Shown: positions 35,314-43,929 of the stretch, piece after piece
Layout of the letters: each line of letters opens with the position of its first letter
Numbering within the stretch: the stretch's first letter is position 1
Notes under the pieces: generated by a model
What the model was told of the DNA's origin: nothing
Databases searched by the model: none
The model's input: the letters and a program-made list of their open reading frames with translations, nothing else
Source of the DNA: Lederbergia wuyishanensis
GTDB lineage: Bacteria > Bacillota > Bacilli > Bacillales > Bacillaceae_C
DNA: 64,000 nucleotides
NCBI RefSeq assembly: GCF_022900255.1
Contig: NZ_JALIRM010000001.1
Location: 806,001-870,000 of the forward strand
Direction: 5' to 3'
Made by a program: the position numbers and the translations under genes

Positions 35314-37602
35314 TCATAGACTTATTGATGCATCGTACATTTTACTCAGGAGATCTATCGTTATTTCTTTTGCTCTGATTGTAGATGTAGATGTATCTGT
35401 TCCGATGCACGAAGGGCAGCCACTGTCACATGGACAATTTATGATCATTGATTTTGTTTCAGCGATAATTTCCGTCATCATTTCATAAACTTTGTCACTA
35501 ATACCGATACCACCCGGATACTGATCATATATGAAAATCGTAGGCTTATCATTATGGGCTGCTTTTACTTGAGGAACAGTATGGATATCCCCAGGGTCAC
35601 ACATTGCAAATAATGGAATGATTGCCTTTAAAGCGTGAGCGGCTCCAATCATCCCATACTCAAGGTCTTCCAGCTCATACTTATTCAATTCTTTGTTCAT
35701 GGATAGCCATGCGGCACTTGTGTGGAGTTCCATTTCAGGCAAATGGATCGGACCTGAGCCGATATTTTCATGTGTTTCGAATTTGATTTTCTTAAAAATA
35801 GTTGCCATTGCATTCACAGTTACATCTCCAAATGCAATCTCTGCGGCAAAAGTTTCTTTTCTTTTATCTTCTTCGAGAACACGAAGCTGAACGGCCAGAT
35901 TGGCATCAGTAAAATAATCAACATCCACTTCGGCAACAAATGCCTTCTTCTCATCCCAATCGAGATATTCAACTTGATATTGAATGCCTTGATGTAAGTA
36001 AATTGCTTCATCATGTAAAAGCGTTAATGCACTAAAAGTGTCCATCTCCCCAATTACTTTCACATTGGAGCGGTCTGTTTGATCAATAATAACAACATTT
36101 TCCTGGGAAGCGGAGCGCAAACTGATGTTATGAGCAGGAAAAGAATCATTCATCCAGTACCATTTATCTCCATTTTTATGTAGAACTCTTTCTTCTGCTA
36201 AAAAATCTAAAATTTCTTCCACTTCTAAATCACCAAACTGCTCGCCTTCTTGAAAAGGCAATTCATAAGCTGCACATTTTAGATGGTCTACTAGAATAAT
36301 CAAATTTTCTGGATTAATACGAGCAGTTTCCGGTGTTTGATGAAAGAAATAATTCGGATTTTCAATGATATATTGGTCAAGTGGAGAAGAACTCGCTACC
36401 ATGATCACTAATGATTCTGCTCGTCTTCTTCCCGCTCTACCCGCTTGCTGCCATGCACTTGCAATTGTTCCGGGATACCCAGTCATAATACACACTTGAA
36501 GTTGGCCAATATCAACACCAAGTTCAAGTGCGTTAGTACTCACAACACCATATATATCTCCATTCCTCAAGCCTTTTTCAATTTCTCTCCGCTGAGTTGG
36601 CAAATAGCCTCCTCGATAACCTCTAATAGATTTAGGACCAAGCTGATTATTAACTAAGCTCTGTAAATAAGTAAGTATAATTTCTACTCTTACACGACTT
36701 CTAGCAAAGATAATTGTTTGAATTTTATTTTTCAAAAATTCCCGAGCAAGCTTTCGGACTTCCAAAGTGGCACTTCTGCGAATGTTCATTTGTTGATTAA
36801 CAATTGGAGGATTGTAAAATATAAAATGTTTTGTTCCACGAGGAGCACCATTATTATCAATTAAGACCATGTGTTCCCCAGTGAGCTTTTCTCCAAGTTC
36901 CTTAGGATTCGCAATCGTGGCAGATGTACAAATAAAAACAGGATTTGCCCCATAAAATCTGCATATTCTTTTTAGCCTTCGAATGACATTTGCTACATGG
37001 CTTCCAAAAACTCCTCGATAAATATGGAGTTCATCCAAAATAACAAACTTTAAATTTTCGAATAAAGAAACCCACTTTGTATGATGAGGTAAGATAGCAG
37101 AATGAAGCATATCTGGATTTGTTATTACGATATTCCCCGCTTTCCTAACCTTTTGACGAATATTTGCCGGAGTATCCCCATCATACGTATAACTATTAAT
37201 CGGTAATCCAGCTGCATCAATCACTTCATTTATTTCACTCTTTTGATCTTGTGCAAGAGCTTTTGTTGGAAATATATATAATGCCCTCGCCGATTGATTT
37301 TGCAAAATTGTTTGAAGAACTGGTAAGTTGTAACACAATGTCTTCCCTGAAGCTGTAGGAGTTACAGCTGTCAAGCTTTGATGGTTTATTGCTATTTCGA
37401 ATGCATTTTTTTGATGAATATATAAATCCTCAATACCTTTATTATTTAAAGCTTTTACTAAAGAAGGATGTAAATCGTGAGGGAATGGAGTGGTTTTAGC
37501 TGGTTCCTCTTGCAATGTATGCCAGCCAACAATATTCTCTTTAAAGGCCGGATTTGTTTTTAACTCCAACAATATATCTTGAAAATTCTTTTTCCAATTC
37601 AA
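35314..37602 (-). CDS. mrfA: MrfA (YprA), DEAD/DEAH-box helicase
   Basis: The roughly 762-residue superfamily 2 helicase partners MrfB in mitomycin C repair. It has TPTASGKT (Walker A), LDELHIYRG (DExH), TSATIANP (motif III) and the C-terminal helicase motifs STNALELGVDIG and QQAGRAGRR. A C-terminal MrfA-type domain ends in the zinc-binding cluster CPCDSGCPSC. I prefer the TTG of MNWKKN as the start, 5 nt after AGGTGG, to the GTG three codons upstream. It lies upstream of mrfB with 13 nt between them. Confidence 0.94.
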   Translation of the reverse strand: MNWKKNFQDILLELKTNPAFKENIVGWHTLQEEPAKTTPFPHDLHPSLVKALNNKGIEDLYIHQKNAFEIAINHQSLTAVTPTASGKTLCYNLPVLQTILQNQSARALYIFPTKALAQDQKSEINEVIDAAGLPINSYTYDGDTPANIRQKVRKAGNIVITNPDMLHSAILPHHTKWVSLFENLKFVILDELHIYRGVFGSHVANVIRRLKRICRFYGANPVFICTSATIANPKELGEKLTGEHMVLIDNNGAPRGTKHFIFYNPPIVNQQMNIRRSATLEVRKLAREFLKNKIQTIIFARSRVRVEIILTYLQSLVNNQLGPKSIRGYRGGYLPTQRREIEKGLRNGDIYGVVSTNALELGVDIGQLQVCIMTGYPGTIASAWQQAGRAGRRRAESLVIMVASSSPLDQYIIENPNYFFHQTPETARINPENLIILVDHLKCAAYELPFQEGEQFGDLEVEEILDFLAEERVLHKNGDKWYWMNDSFPAHNISLRSASQENVVIIDQTDRSNVKVIGEMDTFSALTLLHDEAIYLHQGIQYQVEYLDWDEKKAFVAEVDVDYFTDANLAVQLRVLEEDKRKETFAAEIAFGDVTVNAMATIFKKIKFETHENIGSGPIHLPEMELHTSAAWLSMNKELNKYELEDLEYGMIGAAHALKAIIPLFAMCDPGDIHTVPQVKAAHNDKPTIFIYDQYPGGIGISDKVYEMMTEIIAETKSMIINCPCDSGCPSCIGTDTSTSTIRAKEITIDLLSKMYDASISL

Positions 37603-37679
37603 AGCTACCACCTCTCATCCATTTTACCGAATAAGCGTTCGTTTTCCTAGTAGTTTGGAAGAATAATATCCTGAAAAGA

Positions 37680-37707
37680 ACTCTTTGTTTTTCATCTTCA
37701 TACAATA
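37680..37707 (+). promoter_or_regulatory. Sigma-K-like promoter of the Hsp20 gene
   Basis: AC (37680-37681), a 17-bp spacer and CATACAATA (37699-37707) match AC-N16-17-CATAnnnTA exactly. The start would be near 37714, giving a 22-nt leader with AAGGAGGT. I see no sigma-A or sigma-B alternative. Confidence 0.65.
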
Positions 37708-37735
37708 GGATAAATTGAGAAGGAGGTGCTTTACA

Positions 37736-38206
37736 ATGGCAGAAAATCGGCCGTCTAAAAAAGAAGAAAATCCATTATTCGAGCCGTTTACCCAATTAAT
37801 GAATAATATGAATCGGCTTTTTTCGGAGCGTCCAGATAAAAACTTTTTGCAAAATATGGATGATTTCTTTTTCCATACAAAGCCGTTTGGCGGATTTGTG
37901 GTTGAACTCAAAGAAAACGATAAGGAGTATATTGTTCAAGCACAGCTCCCTGGAACAAAAAAAGAACAAATTAATATTGAAATTCTTCCCCAATATATAA
38001 CAATAACCGTTAACCATCAGGAATCTATCACGAAAGAAGATACAGAAAATACTATTATCCAAAAAAAGGAGTCATGGAGGCAATCTTCACGAACGATTCC
38101 TTTCTCGAAACCAATTGATCAGGGAAATGTAAAGGCAGTTCACGAAGATGGAGTCCTAACCGTTACTATTCCAAAGAGAAAAGGCAGAAAAGTAAATATT
38201 GGTTAA
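37736..38206 (+). CDS. Small heat-shock protein, Hsp20/alpha-crystallin family
   Basis: The 156-residue protein has an N-terminal amphipathic region (1-48), an alpha-crystallin domain (about 50-150) with LPGTKKEQINIEILPQYITITV, and the tail KAVHEDGVLTVTIPKRK. The start is the ATG after AAGGAGGT. ATP-independent holdases bind unfolding proteins. The upstream sequence fits sigma-K, which suggests a spore-coat-associated role like B. subtilis CotM or CotP, both alpha-crystallin-like coat proteins. It is the only plus-strand gene in this stretch and is closed by a terminator. Confidence 0.9.
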   Translation: MAENRPSKKEENPLFEPFTQLMNNMNRLFSERPDKNFLQNMDDFFFHTKPFGGFVVELKENDKEYIVQAQLPGTKKEQINIEILPQYITITVNHQESITKEDTENTIIQKKESWRQSSRTIPFSKPIDQGNVKAVHEDGVLTVTIPKRKGRKVNIG

Positions 38207-38215
38207 AAATAAAAA

Positions 38216-38253
38216 AAAGGAATCGATTTCTGACGATTCCTTTCAATTTTTTT
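38216..38253 (+). terminator. Terminator of the Hsp20 gene
   Basis: A perfect 10-bp stem (aaaggaatcg / cgattccttt) and 8-nt loop are followed by CAATTTTTTT. Confidence 0.85.
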
Positions 38254-38397
38254 ATGTTTGCCGGCTTCAACTAAAAAAGATGTTAAAGTTTTATATTTAG
38301 TTGGTGCCGATTTTTCAGCATAATATTAAGGCTCAAATTATTATTTCAGTTATGAAATTTATAAAAAGCAAAAGTGTTTGAGAAAAGAACCTTTAAT

Positions 38398-38892
38398 TTA
38401 AACTTTGAAAAAACCACCTAGACCCTTTGCCATATTAGATACTTGCGTTATGGCATTTACTACTTGACCTGCTGTGTTCACCATTTTATTAATATCAAGG
38501 GAACCAGTTTGAGTTTTAAAAGAATTTAACACTGTGTTAAATCCTCCATTAGGAGGTTTGGGTATTTGAGGTGGTCTAGGGTATGCATTTGGAAAACTTT
38601 GTTGATTAGCATATTTTTCATAAAAGTAACCATCATCGGGCTGTAAAGGGTTTTGAAATAAATGACCCGCATGATTTTCTTTTCCATTATGATACATCCC
38701 TTGATCCATATATGAATTCTGCATACCGTTCATATAAGGCATTTGCGGATACGGCGACGGAATTCCTTGCATATTTGAAAATTGTGAGGGATACATGCCA
38801 TATGGATAATACATATTTGAATTTGAATGTTGATACGGTGGTTGCATTGGCAATCCTGGTGGAATATGACCATTTCGATATTGATGCAGCAT
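38398..38892 (-). CDS. yppG: YppG-like coat-associated protein
   Basis: The 164-residue protein has a Met/Tyr/Pro/Gln/Asn-rich N-terminal half (GIPSPYPQMPYMNGMQNSY, PRPPQIPKPPNGG) and a helical C-terminus (LDINKMVNTAGQVVNAITQV, GLGGFFKV). The length, composition, low complexity and position next to yppE match YppG of B. subtilis, a spore coat protein. An exact sigma-K-type promoter precedes it, which supports production late in sporulation in the mother cell. Confidence 0.82.
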   Translation of the reverse strand: MLHQYRNGHIPPGLPMQPPYQHSNSNMYYPYGMYPSQFSNMQGIPSPYPQMPYMNGMQNSYMDQGMYHNGKENHAGHLFQNPLQPDDGYFYEKYANQQSFPNAYPRPPQIPKPPNGGFNTVLNSFKTQTGSLDINKMVNTAGQVVNAITQVSNMAKGLGGFFKV

Positions 38893-38924
38893 AAAGAAAG
38901 CCCCCTGAATAGTTTAAGGTACTA

Positions 38925-38952
38925 TACAATATGCCTATATTATGTAAAACGT
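38925..38952 (-). promoter_or_regulatory. Sigma-K-like promoter of yppG
   Basis: On the minus strand AC (38952-38951), a 17-bp spacer and CATATTGTA (38933-38925) match the sigma-K consensus at every fixed position. The leader is short and has GGGGGC before the ATG. Confidence 0.65.
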
Positions 38953-38953
38953 G

Positions 38954-39319
38954 TCATGAAGAAACTTCGAGACTTTCTAACATTCTCTTCAAAATATAAT
39001 CATTTGACTGAATATGACTATTGAATTTTTTTAGACTAGTATCCGGAAAAAATGCTCTAACAGAAACCATTTGTAGATTTTCCGCTGTATTTTTTACTTG
39101 CATCGGATGTATGTTTTTGGGTCTTTCAATCATTACCCACTTCATTGCTTTTATCTCCCATTGCTCACAACAGTCTTTTACCTTGTCTGCAAAGGGTTTT
39201 ACTTCATTATAAAAATCACCCTGTTTACCTGTTTCTCTGCAATGAAGAAAATTTATCTTAGCTTCCTCGTTATATTCAAGTAGTGTTTCTGTTAATTTTC
39301 GTAATTCATCGTTTTGCAT
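38954..39319 (-). CDS. yppE: YppE-family protein
   Basis: The 121-residue protein matches YppE of B. subtilis (123 residues). It is a soluble four-helix-bundle type with no catalytic motif; conserved stretches are LLEYNEEAKINFLHC and WEIKAMKWV. I set the start at MQNDELRKL because AAGGGGAG lies 8 nt upstream; the longer frame is not preceded by a ribosome-binding site. The yppG promoter overlaps its stop region. The function is unknown. Confidence 0.82.
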   Translation of the reverse strand: MQNDELRKLTETLLEYNEEAKINFLHCRETGKQGDFYNEVKPFADKVKDCCEQWEIKAMKWVMIERPKNIHPMQVKNTAENLQMVSVRAFFPDTSLKKFNSHIQSNDYILKRMLESLEVSS

Positions 39320-39342
39320 AACTATAGCTCCCCTTGCATACG

Positions 39343-39366
39343 AAAAAGCAGCTTGAAAGCTGCTTT
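39343..39366 (-). terminator. Hairpin between the coiled-coil gene and yppE
   Basis: A perfect 10-bp stem (aaagcagctt / aagctgcttt) with a short loop is followed on the minus strand by TTTTTCG. It can end transcription from the 72-residue gene just before the yppE ribosome-binding site, so it may act as an intercistronic attenuator. Confidence 0.7.
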
Positions 39367-39435
39367 CTAGACATTTCTTTAAGTTTACTTTCAACTTGAA
39401 ATAATTTCAAGTTTCCTTGCCTTTTGTTGGTATTG

Positions 39436-39654
39436 TTAGATTGCTTCACTAAGAGTTTCTGTTTGTCGGATTAATTTTTCTTCAAAAGAAATTTCCAATT
39501 TTCTTATTGTATGCTCAAGCTGCTGCTCACGTAAATCCATCGATTTATAAATAGCTCGTCTATTCTGTAATGATTTTTGTTCTACCAATTTTTCTAGTTG
39601 GTCTATTTGAGAGCTTATTGACTCAAGTCTTTCAATCATTTCTTTTTTAGTCAT
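39436..39654 (-). CDS. Uncharacterised 72-residue coiled-coil protein
   Basis: GGAGG lies 8 nt before the ATG of MTKKEMIERLES. The product is one long amphipathic helix with heptad pattern (SSQIDQLEKLVEQKS, LREQQLEHTIRKLEISFEEKL) and no other feature. I do not recognise the family. It sits in the B. subtilis yppF-yppD region; no sequence match to those is claimed. Confidence 0.65.
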   Translation of the reverse strand: MTKKEMIERLESISSQIDQLEKLVEQKSLQNRRAIYKSMDLREQQLEHTIRKLEISFEEKLIRQTETLSEAI

Positions 39655-39792
39655 TTTGTCAGCCTCCATTCACATCCCTTTTCTATCATATTCTGTATAA
39701 ATTTTTTACTTCCTTCATGACTGACAAAACTAGTAGAGATTCGCTAAACAAAGTGTAAAAGTTGGATTTTTTGCATTTTGTTCGACAACATT

Positions 39793-39897
39793 TCAAGTGG
39801 CAGGTCTATTAGGACCAGTTAACTTTGGATTTCCTTCTCCCGCTTTTTTATGATCATTTCTTTTATTTTCTTTTCTTTGACCTTTTTTATTTTCCAT
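39793..39897 (-). CDS. sspM: Small acid-soluble spore protein SspM
   Basis: A 34-codon gene encodes a lysine/asparagine-rich basic peptide that starts MENKKGQRKENKR and ends KLTGPNRPAT. The last residues match the GGPNRPST ending of B. subtilis SspM, also 34 residues. GGAG lies 7-9 nt before the ATG. SspM is a minor, forespore-specific, acid-soluble protein. B. subtilis has sspM in the same region near recU, which supports the call. Confidence 0.88.
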   Translation of the reverse strand: MENKKGQRKENKRNDHKKAGEGNPKLTGPNRPAT

Positions 39898-40123
39898 ATT
39901 CAAACTCTCCTATTCATAATAAAATTTAGTTGATACGTTTCACGCGTTCTTATCCCTTTTTGCAAGATCACCCAAAAGCTACCAAGTAGTTATTTTTAAA
40001 AAAGTGAAACAAAATGATTACATCGTTCGTCAAATAAGATTACAATGTTAAAATGATTCTACTTCCATCATTAGAATGGCTATAAAACCATCTTTTATTC
40101 ATTTTACGGCCAATTTTCTTTGC

Positions 40124-40134
40124 TGTGGTATAAT
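40124..40134 (+). promoter_or_regulatory. Extended -10 promoter of recU-ponA
   Basis: TGGTATAAT (from 40126, TATAAT at 40129-40134) is an extended -10 box. A clear -35 is not seen at 17 bp. The leader would be only about 15 nt, with GAGGTG before the recU ATG. Confidence 0.6.
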
Positions 40135-40155
40135 TTAGCGAGTGAGGTGTAGTAA

Positions 40156-40761
40156 ATGGAATTTCATTATCCTAACGGAAGGAAGTATAAGTCTGATCCA
40201 AAGTCCTTACCACAGAAAAAAGATAATATGATCTCATACGGAAAAAGAGGTATGACACTGGAAGAAGATTTAAATGATACGAATATGTATTATTTATCCA
40301 ATGGAATTGCTGTCATTCATAAAAAACCAACTCCAATCCAAATTGTTCAAGTAGACTATCAATCTCGAAGCACCGCTGTTATAAAGGAAGCATATTTTCG
40401 CCAAGCATCTACAACGGATTATAATGGCGTATATAAAGGTAGATATATTGATTTTGAAGCTAAGGAAACTCAGAGTTCTACATCGTTTCCCTTACGAAAT
40501 TTTCACGAGCACCAGATTAAACATATGGAAAATGTGGTAAGACATAATGGGATTACTTTCGTTATTTTACGCTTCGTTAAAACAGATGAAGTATTTTTAT
40601 TAGAAAGCAAGGACTTATTTTTGTTTTGGCAACGAATGGAAAATGGCGGTAGGAAATCAATAAAAAAAGATGAGATCATTAAATGTGGACATCGTATTGA
40701 ATATGGTTTACATCCGAGAATCGATTATATAAAAGTAATTCAACCATTATTACTTGAATAA
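40156..40761 (+). CDS. recU: Holliday junction resolvase RecU
   Basis: This 201-residue enzyme cleaves four-way DNA junctions during recombination and segregation. Family signs are [13 protein letters not shown] near the N-terminus, [13 protein letters not shown] with the metal-binding D and E-x-K, and [12 protein letters not shown]. The length matches B. subtilis RecU (206). It lies 33 bp upstream of ponA in a conserved recU-ponA operon. Confidence 0.96.
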   Translation: MEFHYPNGRKYKSDPKSLPQKKDNMISYGKRGMTLEEDLNDTNMYYLSNGIAVIHKKPTPIQIVQVDYQSRSTAVIKEAYFRQASTTDYNGVYKGRYIDFEAKETQSSTSFPLRNFHEHQIKHMENVVRHNGITFVILRFVKTDEVFLLESKDLFLFWQRMENGGRKSIKKDEIIKCGHRIEYGLHPRIDYIKVIQPLLLE

Positions 40762-40794
40762 TCATCTCTACCTAGAAAGTGAGGAATACTGCTA

Positions 40795-43470
40795 ATGGCA
40801 GAAAATTATAAAACTCGTGTGGAGCGCAGAAAACAACAAACTCCTGTTAATAAACAAAAAAAGAATAAGAAGTCAGTAAAAAAAATAATAAAAGTAATTT
40901 TTCTAACTTGTTTTCTATTAGGGGTTATTGGACTGATTACTGGAATAACGACTTTCGCAATTTATGCAAAAGATGCCCCCCCGTTAGATAAAGTGCTCCT
41001 TATCGATCCAATTGCATCTGAAGTTTTAGATAAAAACGGTGATGTATTTGCGGTACTTGGTACAGAGAAAAGAGATTACGTAGATTATAATCACATTCCA
41101 AAACAAGTAGAGGATGCTGTATTAGCTACAGAGGACGTCCGATTTTATAAGCATAGTGGAATTGATTTTCGTAGATTAGCTGGAGCAGTACTAGCAAACG
41201 TTACCCGAGGATTTGGAGCAGAAGGCGGTTCAACAATTACTCAACAAATCATTAAGTTGACTTATTTATCAGATGAGAAAAAGTTAAAAAGAAAGGCTCA
41301 AGAAGCTTGGCTCGCATATAAACTTGAACAAAACTACTCTAAGCAGCAAATTTTCGAAATGTACGTAAATAAAATTTACTATGGTAACGGAATTCACGGG
41401 ATTGAAACTGCATCAAAGTTCTATTTTAATAAAGATCTTGATCAGTTAGAGCTTCAAGAAAGAGCATTTTTAGCTGGATTACCGCAATTGCCTAATGGAT
41501 ACGATCCTTACAAGCACCCTGAACGAGCTGAAAAAAGGAAAAATCTTGTCCTATCTCTAATGTATCAACATGGAAAAATTACAAAAGAGGAAATGGATAA
41601 GGCTAAAAAAATCCCTATAGCCAAAACATTGGTTCCAGAAGAAAAAAATAATGCAAACCCATATAAATATGATTCATTCGTCGATCAAGTCATTCGTGAA
41701 GTTGAAGAAATGGGTGATTATAACGTATACGCTGATGGCTTAAAAATCTATACTACACTTGATCCTGATGCACAAGAATACACCGAGAAAATGTTATATA
41801 CTGATGAAATAGTTCAATTTCCAGACGATAAAATGCAAGCTGGACTTGTAATGCTAGATACAAAAACAGGTGAAATTCGTGCCATCGGCGGAAACAGGTA
41901 TAAAGATATTAAGCGTGGCCGAAATTTTGCAACACAGTTGAACGATCGCCAACCTGGTTCTACCATAAAGCCAATACTTGATTACGGTCCTGCAATTGAA
42001 AATTTAAACTGGTCAACTTATGAACAAATAGTTGATGAACCATATAAATATTCAACAGGTGAAAAAATTAATAACTTTGATCAAGGTTATCTTGGTCGTA
42101 TGTCCATTCGTGAAGCATTATATCGTTCTAGAAATATACCTGCACTTAAGGCTTTCCAAGAAGTTGGAGCTGATAAGGCTCGAGAATTCGCGGCAAATAT
42201 AGGTTTGGAATTTGATAAAGATCTTAATGAAGCAGCTTCAATTGGTGGTATTGAAAATGTTTCCCCATTAAAACTAGCAGGAGCGTATGCTACTTTCGGC
42301 AATAACGGTATGTATAATAAACCTCATACTGTAAAAAAAATAGTTTTACGTGATGAAGAAACAGAAATAACAAATAAAGTAAAACCAAAACTTGCAATGA
42401 AAGATTCTACAGCTTATATGGTTACAGACATGTTAAAAGATGTACTGTCTTACAAGCAAGGAGCAACTGGAAAAACTGCTGTTATTCAAGGACTTCCGGC
42501 CGCTGCAAAAACAGGAACAACAAACTATTCGGCTAAAGAAATTCAAGATAACGGTTTGAATAATGGTGATGTGCCAGATGCATGGTTTGCTGGTTACACA
42601 ACGAATTACACGATTACCGTATGGACTGGTTATGAAAAACGCAAAATTCCACTTCGTGCTGGAACAAATGATCAACAAATTGCGAAAGAACTATATAGAA
42701 ATTTAATGTCCCATGTATCGTCAGGAATTGATACTCCTGATTTTCCAATGCCAAAAAGCGTTGTGAAAGCAGCAGTTGAAAAAGGTTCTAATCCCGCTAA
42801 AAAACCAAGCAAATATACTCCAAACAATAATATTATTTATGAATTATTTGTTGCTGGTACTGAGCCGAAAGAAGTTTCTATTGTATTTGATAAGCTAGAT
42901 GCTCCTTCCGTTAGCGGGGAATATCATGAAACCGAAAATGAAGTTGGTTTCGCTTGGGATCATCCTGAGACAAAAGATAAGAAACTTAAGTTTGATGTGA
43001 CAATTAAGACTTCTGACGGGAAAAAGCAGGCATTAGGAGTCTTAAATGAGCAAAGTTTTACAATTAAAAATGCTGAACCTGGAATTACTTATTCAATTGA
43101 GGTGACAGCAGTAACAGAGCATCAACGAAGTACACCTGGTACAGCAAGTGTTACTGTACCAAAAATCGAGGAAGAGCCTGCTCCACCTGAAGATAATCCA
43201 GGTGACCAAGAAAAAAATAAAGATAAAGATAAAAACAAAGATAAAGATAAAAACAAAGATAAAGATAAAAACAAAGACAAAGATAAAGATAAAGATAAAG
43301 ATAAAGACAAAAATAATAACGGGAATAATGGAAATAACGGCAACAAGCCAGGTCAAGGAGATAATGGTTCTGACTCAGGAGAAATTGAACCCTCGGAGCC
43401 AGAGCAACCTGTAGACGAGAATCCTGGTGATCCTGTTGACCCCGTTGATGGTGAAAATGGAGGAAACTAA
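40795..43470 (+). CDS. ponA: Penicillin-binding protein 1 (bifunctional class A PBP)
   Basis: This 891-residue enzyme polymerises glycan chains and cross-links peptides. In order: a basic cytoplasmic tail, a membrane anchor (about 33-60), a glycosyltransferase with E113 in TEDVRFYKHSG and GGSTITQQ, a transpeptidase with the serine of GSTIK (S389), SRN and KTG (K572), a fibronectin-III-like domain (about 690-780) and an extremely low-complexity C-terminal tail. The tail runs in Lys-Asp-Asn repeats followed by NNGNNGNNGN and acidic Pro/Glu stretches. Its tail is longer and more repetitive than is usual for PBP1. It is the client of GpsB, also in this window. Confidence 0.96.
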   Translation: MAENYKTRVERRKQQTPVNKQKKNKKSVKKIIKVIFLTCFLLGVIGLITGITTFAIYAKDAPPLDKVLLIDPIASEVLDKNGDVFAVLGTEKRDYVDYNHIPKQVEDAVLATEDVRFYKHSGIDFRRLAGAVLANVTRGFGAEGGSTITQQIIKLTYLSDEKKLKRKAQEAWLAYKLEQNYSKQQIFEMYVNKIYYGNGIHGIETASKFYFNKDLDQLELQERAFLAGLPQLPNGYDPYKHPERAEKRKNLVLSLMYQHGKITKEEMDKAKKIPIAKTLVPEEKNNANPYKYDSFVDQVIREVEEMGDYNVYADGLKIYTTLDPDAQEYTEKMLYTDEIVQFPDDKMQAGLVMLDTKTGEIRAIGGNRYKDIKRGRNFATQLNDRQPGSTIKPILDYGPAIENLNWSTYEQIVDEPYKYSTGEKINNFDQGYLGRMSIREALYRSRNIPALKAFQEVGADKAREFAANIGLEFDKDLNEAASIGGIENVSPLKLAGAYATFGNNGMYNKPHTVKKIVLRDEETEITNKVKPKLAMKDSTAYMVTDMLKDVLSYKQGATGKTAVIQGLPAAAKTGTTNYSAKEIQDNGLNNGDVPDAWFAGYTTNYTITVWTGYEKRKIPLRAGTNDQQIAKELYRNLMSHVSSGIDTPDFPMPKSVVKAAVEKGSNPAKKPSKYTPNNNIIYELFVAGTEPKEVSIVFDKLDAPSVSGEYHETENEVGFAWDHPETKDKKLKFDVTIKTSDGKKQALGVLNEQSFTIKNAEPGITYSIEVTAVTEHQRSTPGTASVTVPKIEEEPAPPEDNPGDQEKNKDKDKNKDKDKNKDKDKNKDKDKDKDKDKDKNNNGNNGNNGNKPGQGDNGSDSGEIEPSEPEQPVDENPGDPVDPVDGENGGN
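43213..43315 (+). repeat. Tandem repeat coding the Lys-Asp tail of PonA
   Basis: An 18-bp unit close to GATAAAGATAAAAACAAA is repeated in head-to-tail array with a few single-base and length changes, so the exact count can vary by slippage. It encodes KDKDKNKDKD-type extracellular residues. Confidence 0.85.
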
Positions 43471-43480
43471 ATATATTAAT

Positions 43481-43529
43481 AAACCAGCTGCTTCCATTAA
43501 ATGATAATGAAAGCAGCTGGTTTTTTTGT
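43481..43529 (+). terminator. Terminator of recU-ponA
   Basis: aaaccagctgctt and aagcagctggttt form a stem with a 20-nt loop, followed by TTTTTTTG. Confidence 0.8.
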
Positions 43530-43929
43530 TAAGCGTAATTGTAATTTATAAATTTTTTTTACTATATTAGATTATTTACATCCACGCCTATCTTCTAGTG
43601 AGTGATTGGCATTTTCATTCCTCGCTGTGCTTCCTTTATCTCAGAAGAAGGTCATAAAAAGCAACAATAACTAGGAGCCGTGTCCTTATATCCACCATTA
43701 CCGTAAAACATCCTATACTACGATGAAATTTAGTTAGTTAATAAGAAAATTAATAACTAGCAAGAATATGGGCCTTCATTAGGTTCCAAATTTCTTCTAG
43801 TGTATGTATAGCGAACTGCAGTGTCGTTTATGCAGGTTAATCTTAATTCGTTGACCCCATTAGAGAAGTGTAATTGACCGGCAACATCTTTATCTAGGAA
43901 ATTAAGGGAACTAGGTGTTCCTAATAAAA
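43530..43929. other. 400-bp gap: worn repeat and a start-less open stretch
   Basis: Near 43627-43642 lies a minus-strand copy of the dispersed gagataaaggaagcac repeat. From 43936 to 43757, also on the minus strand, 59 codons stay open and read like coding sequence (LHFSNGVNELRLTCINDTA, YTYTRRNLEPNEGP), but there is no ATG, GTG or TTG start upstream. In B. subtilis ypoC follows nth in this position; this peptide does not resemble it as far as I recall, so it may be an unrelated remnant. Confidence 0.4.

Noticed and set aside
43213-43315. Possible CRISPR or minisatellite array
   Set aside because: The units abut without spacers and are in frame within ponA.
43148-43414. Lysine/isoleucine-rich plus-strand frame and phenylalanine-rich minus-strand frames in the ponA tail
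   Set aside because: They are alternative readings of the tandem repeat that encodes the PonA tail.
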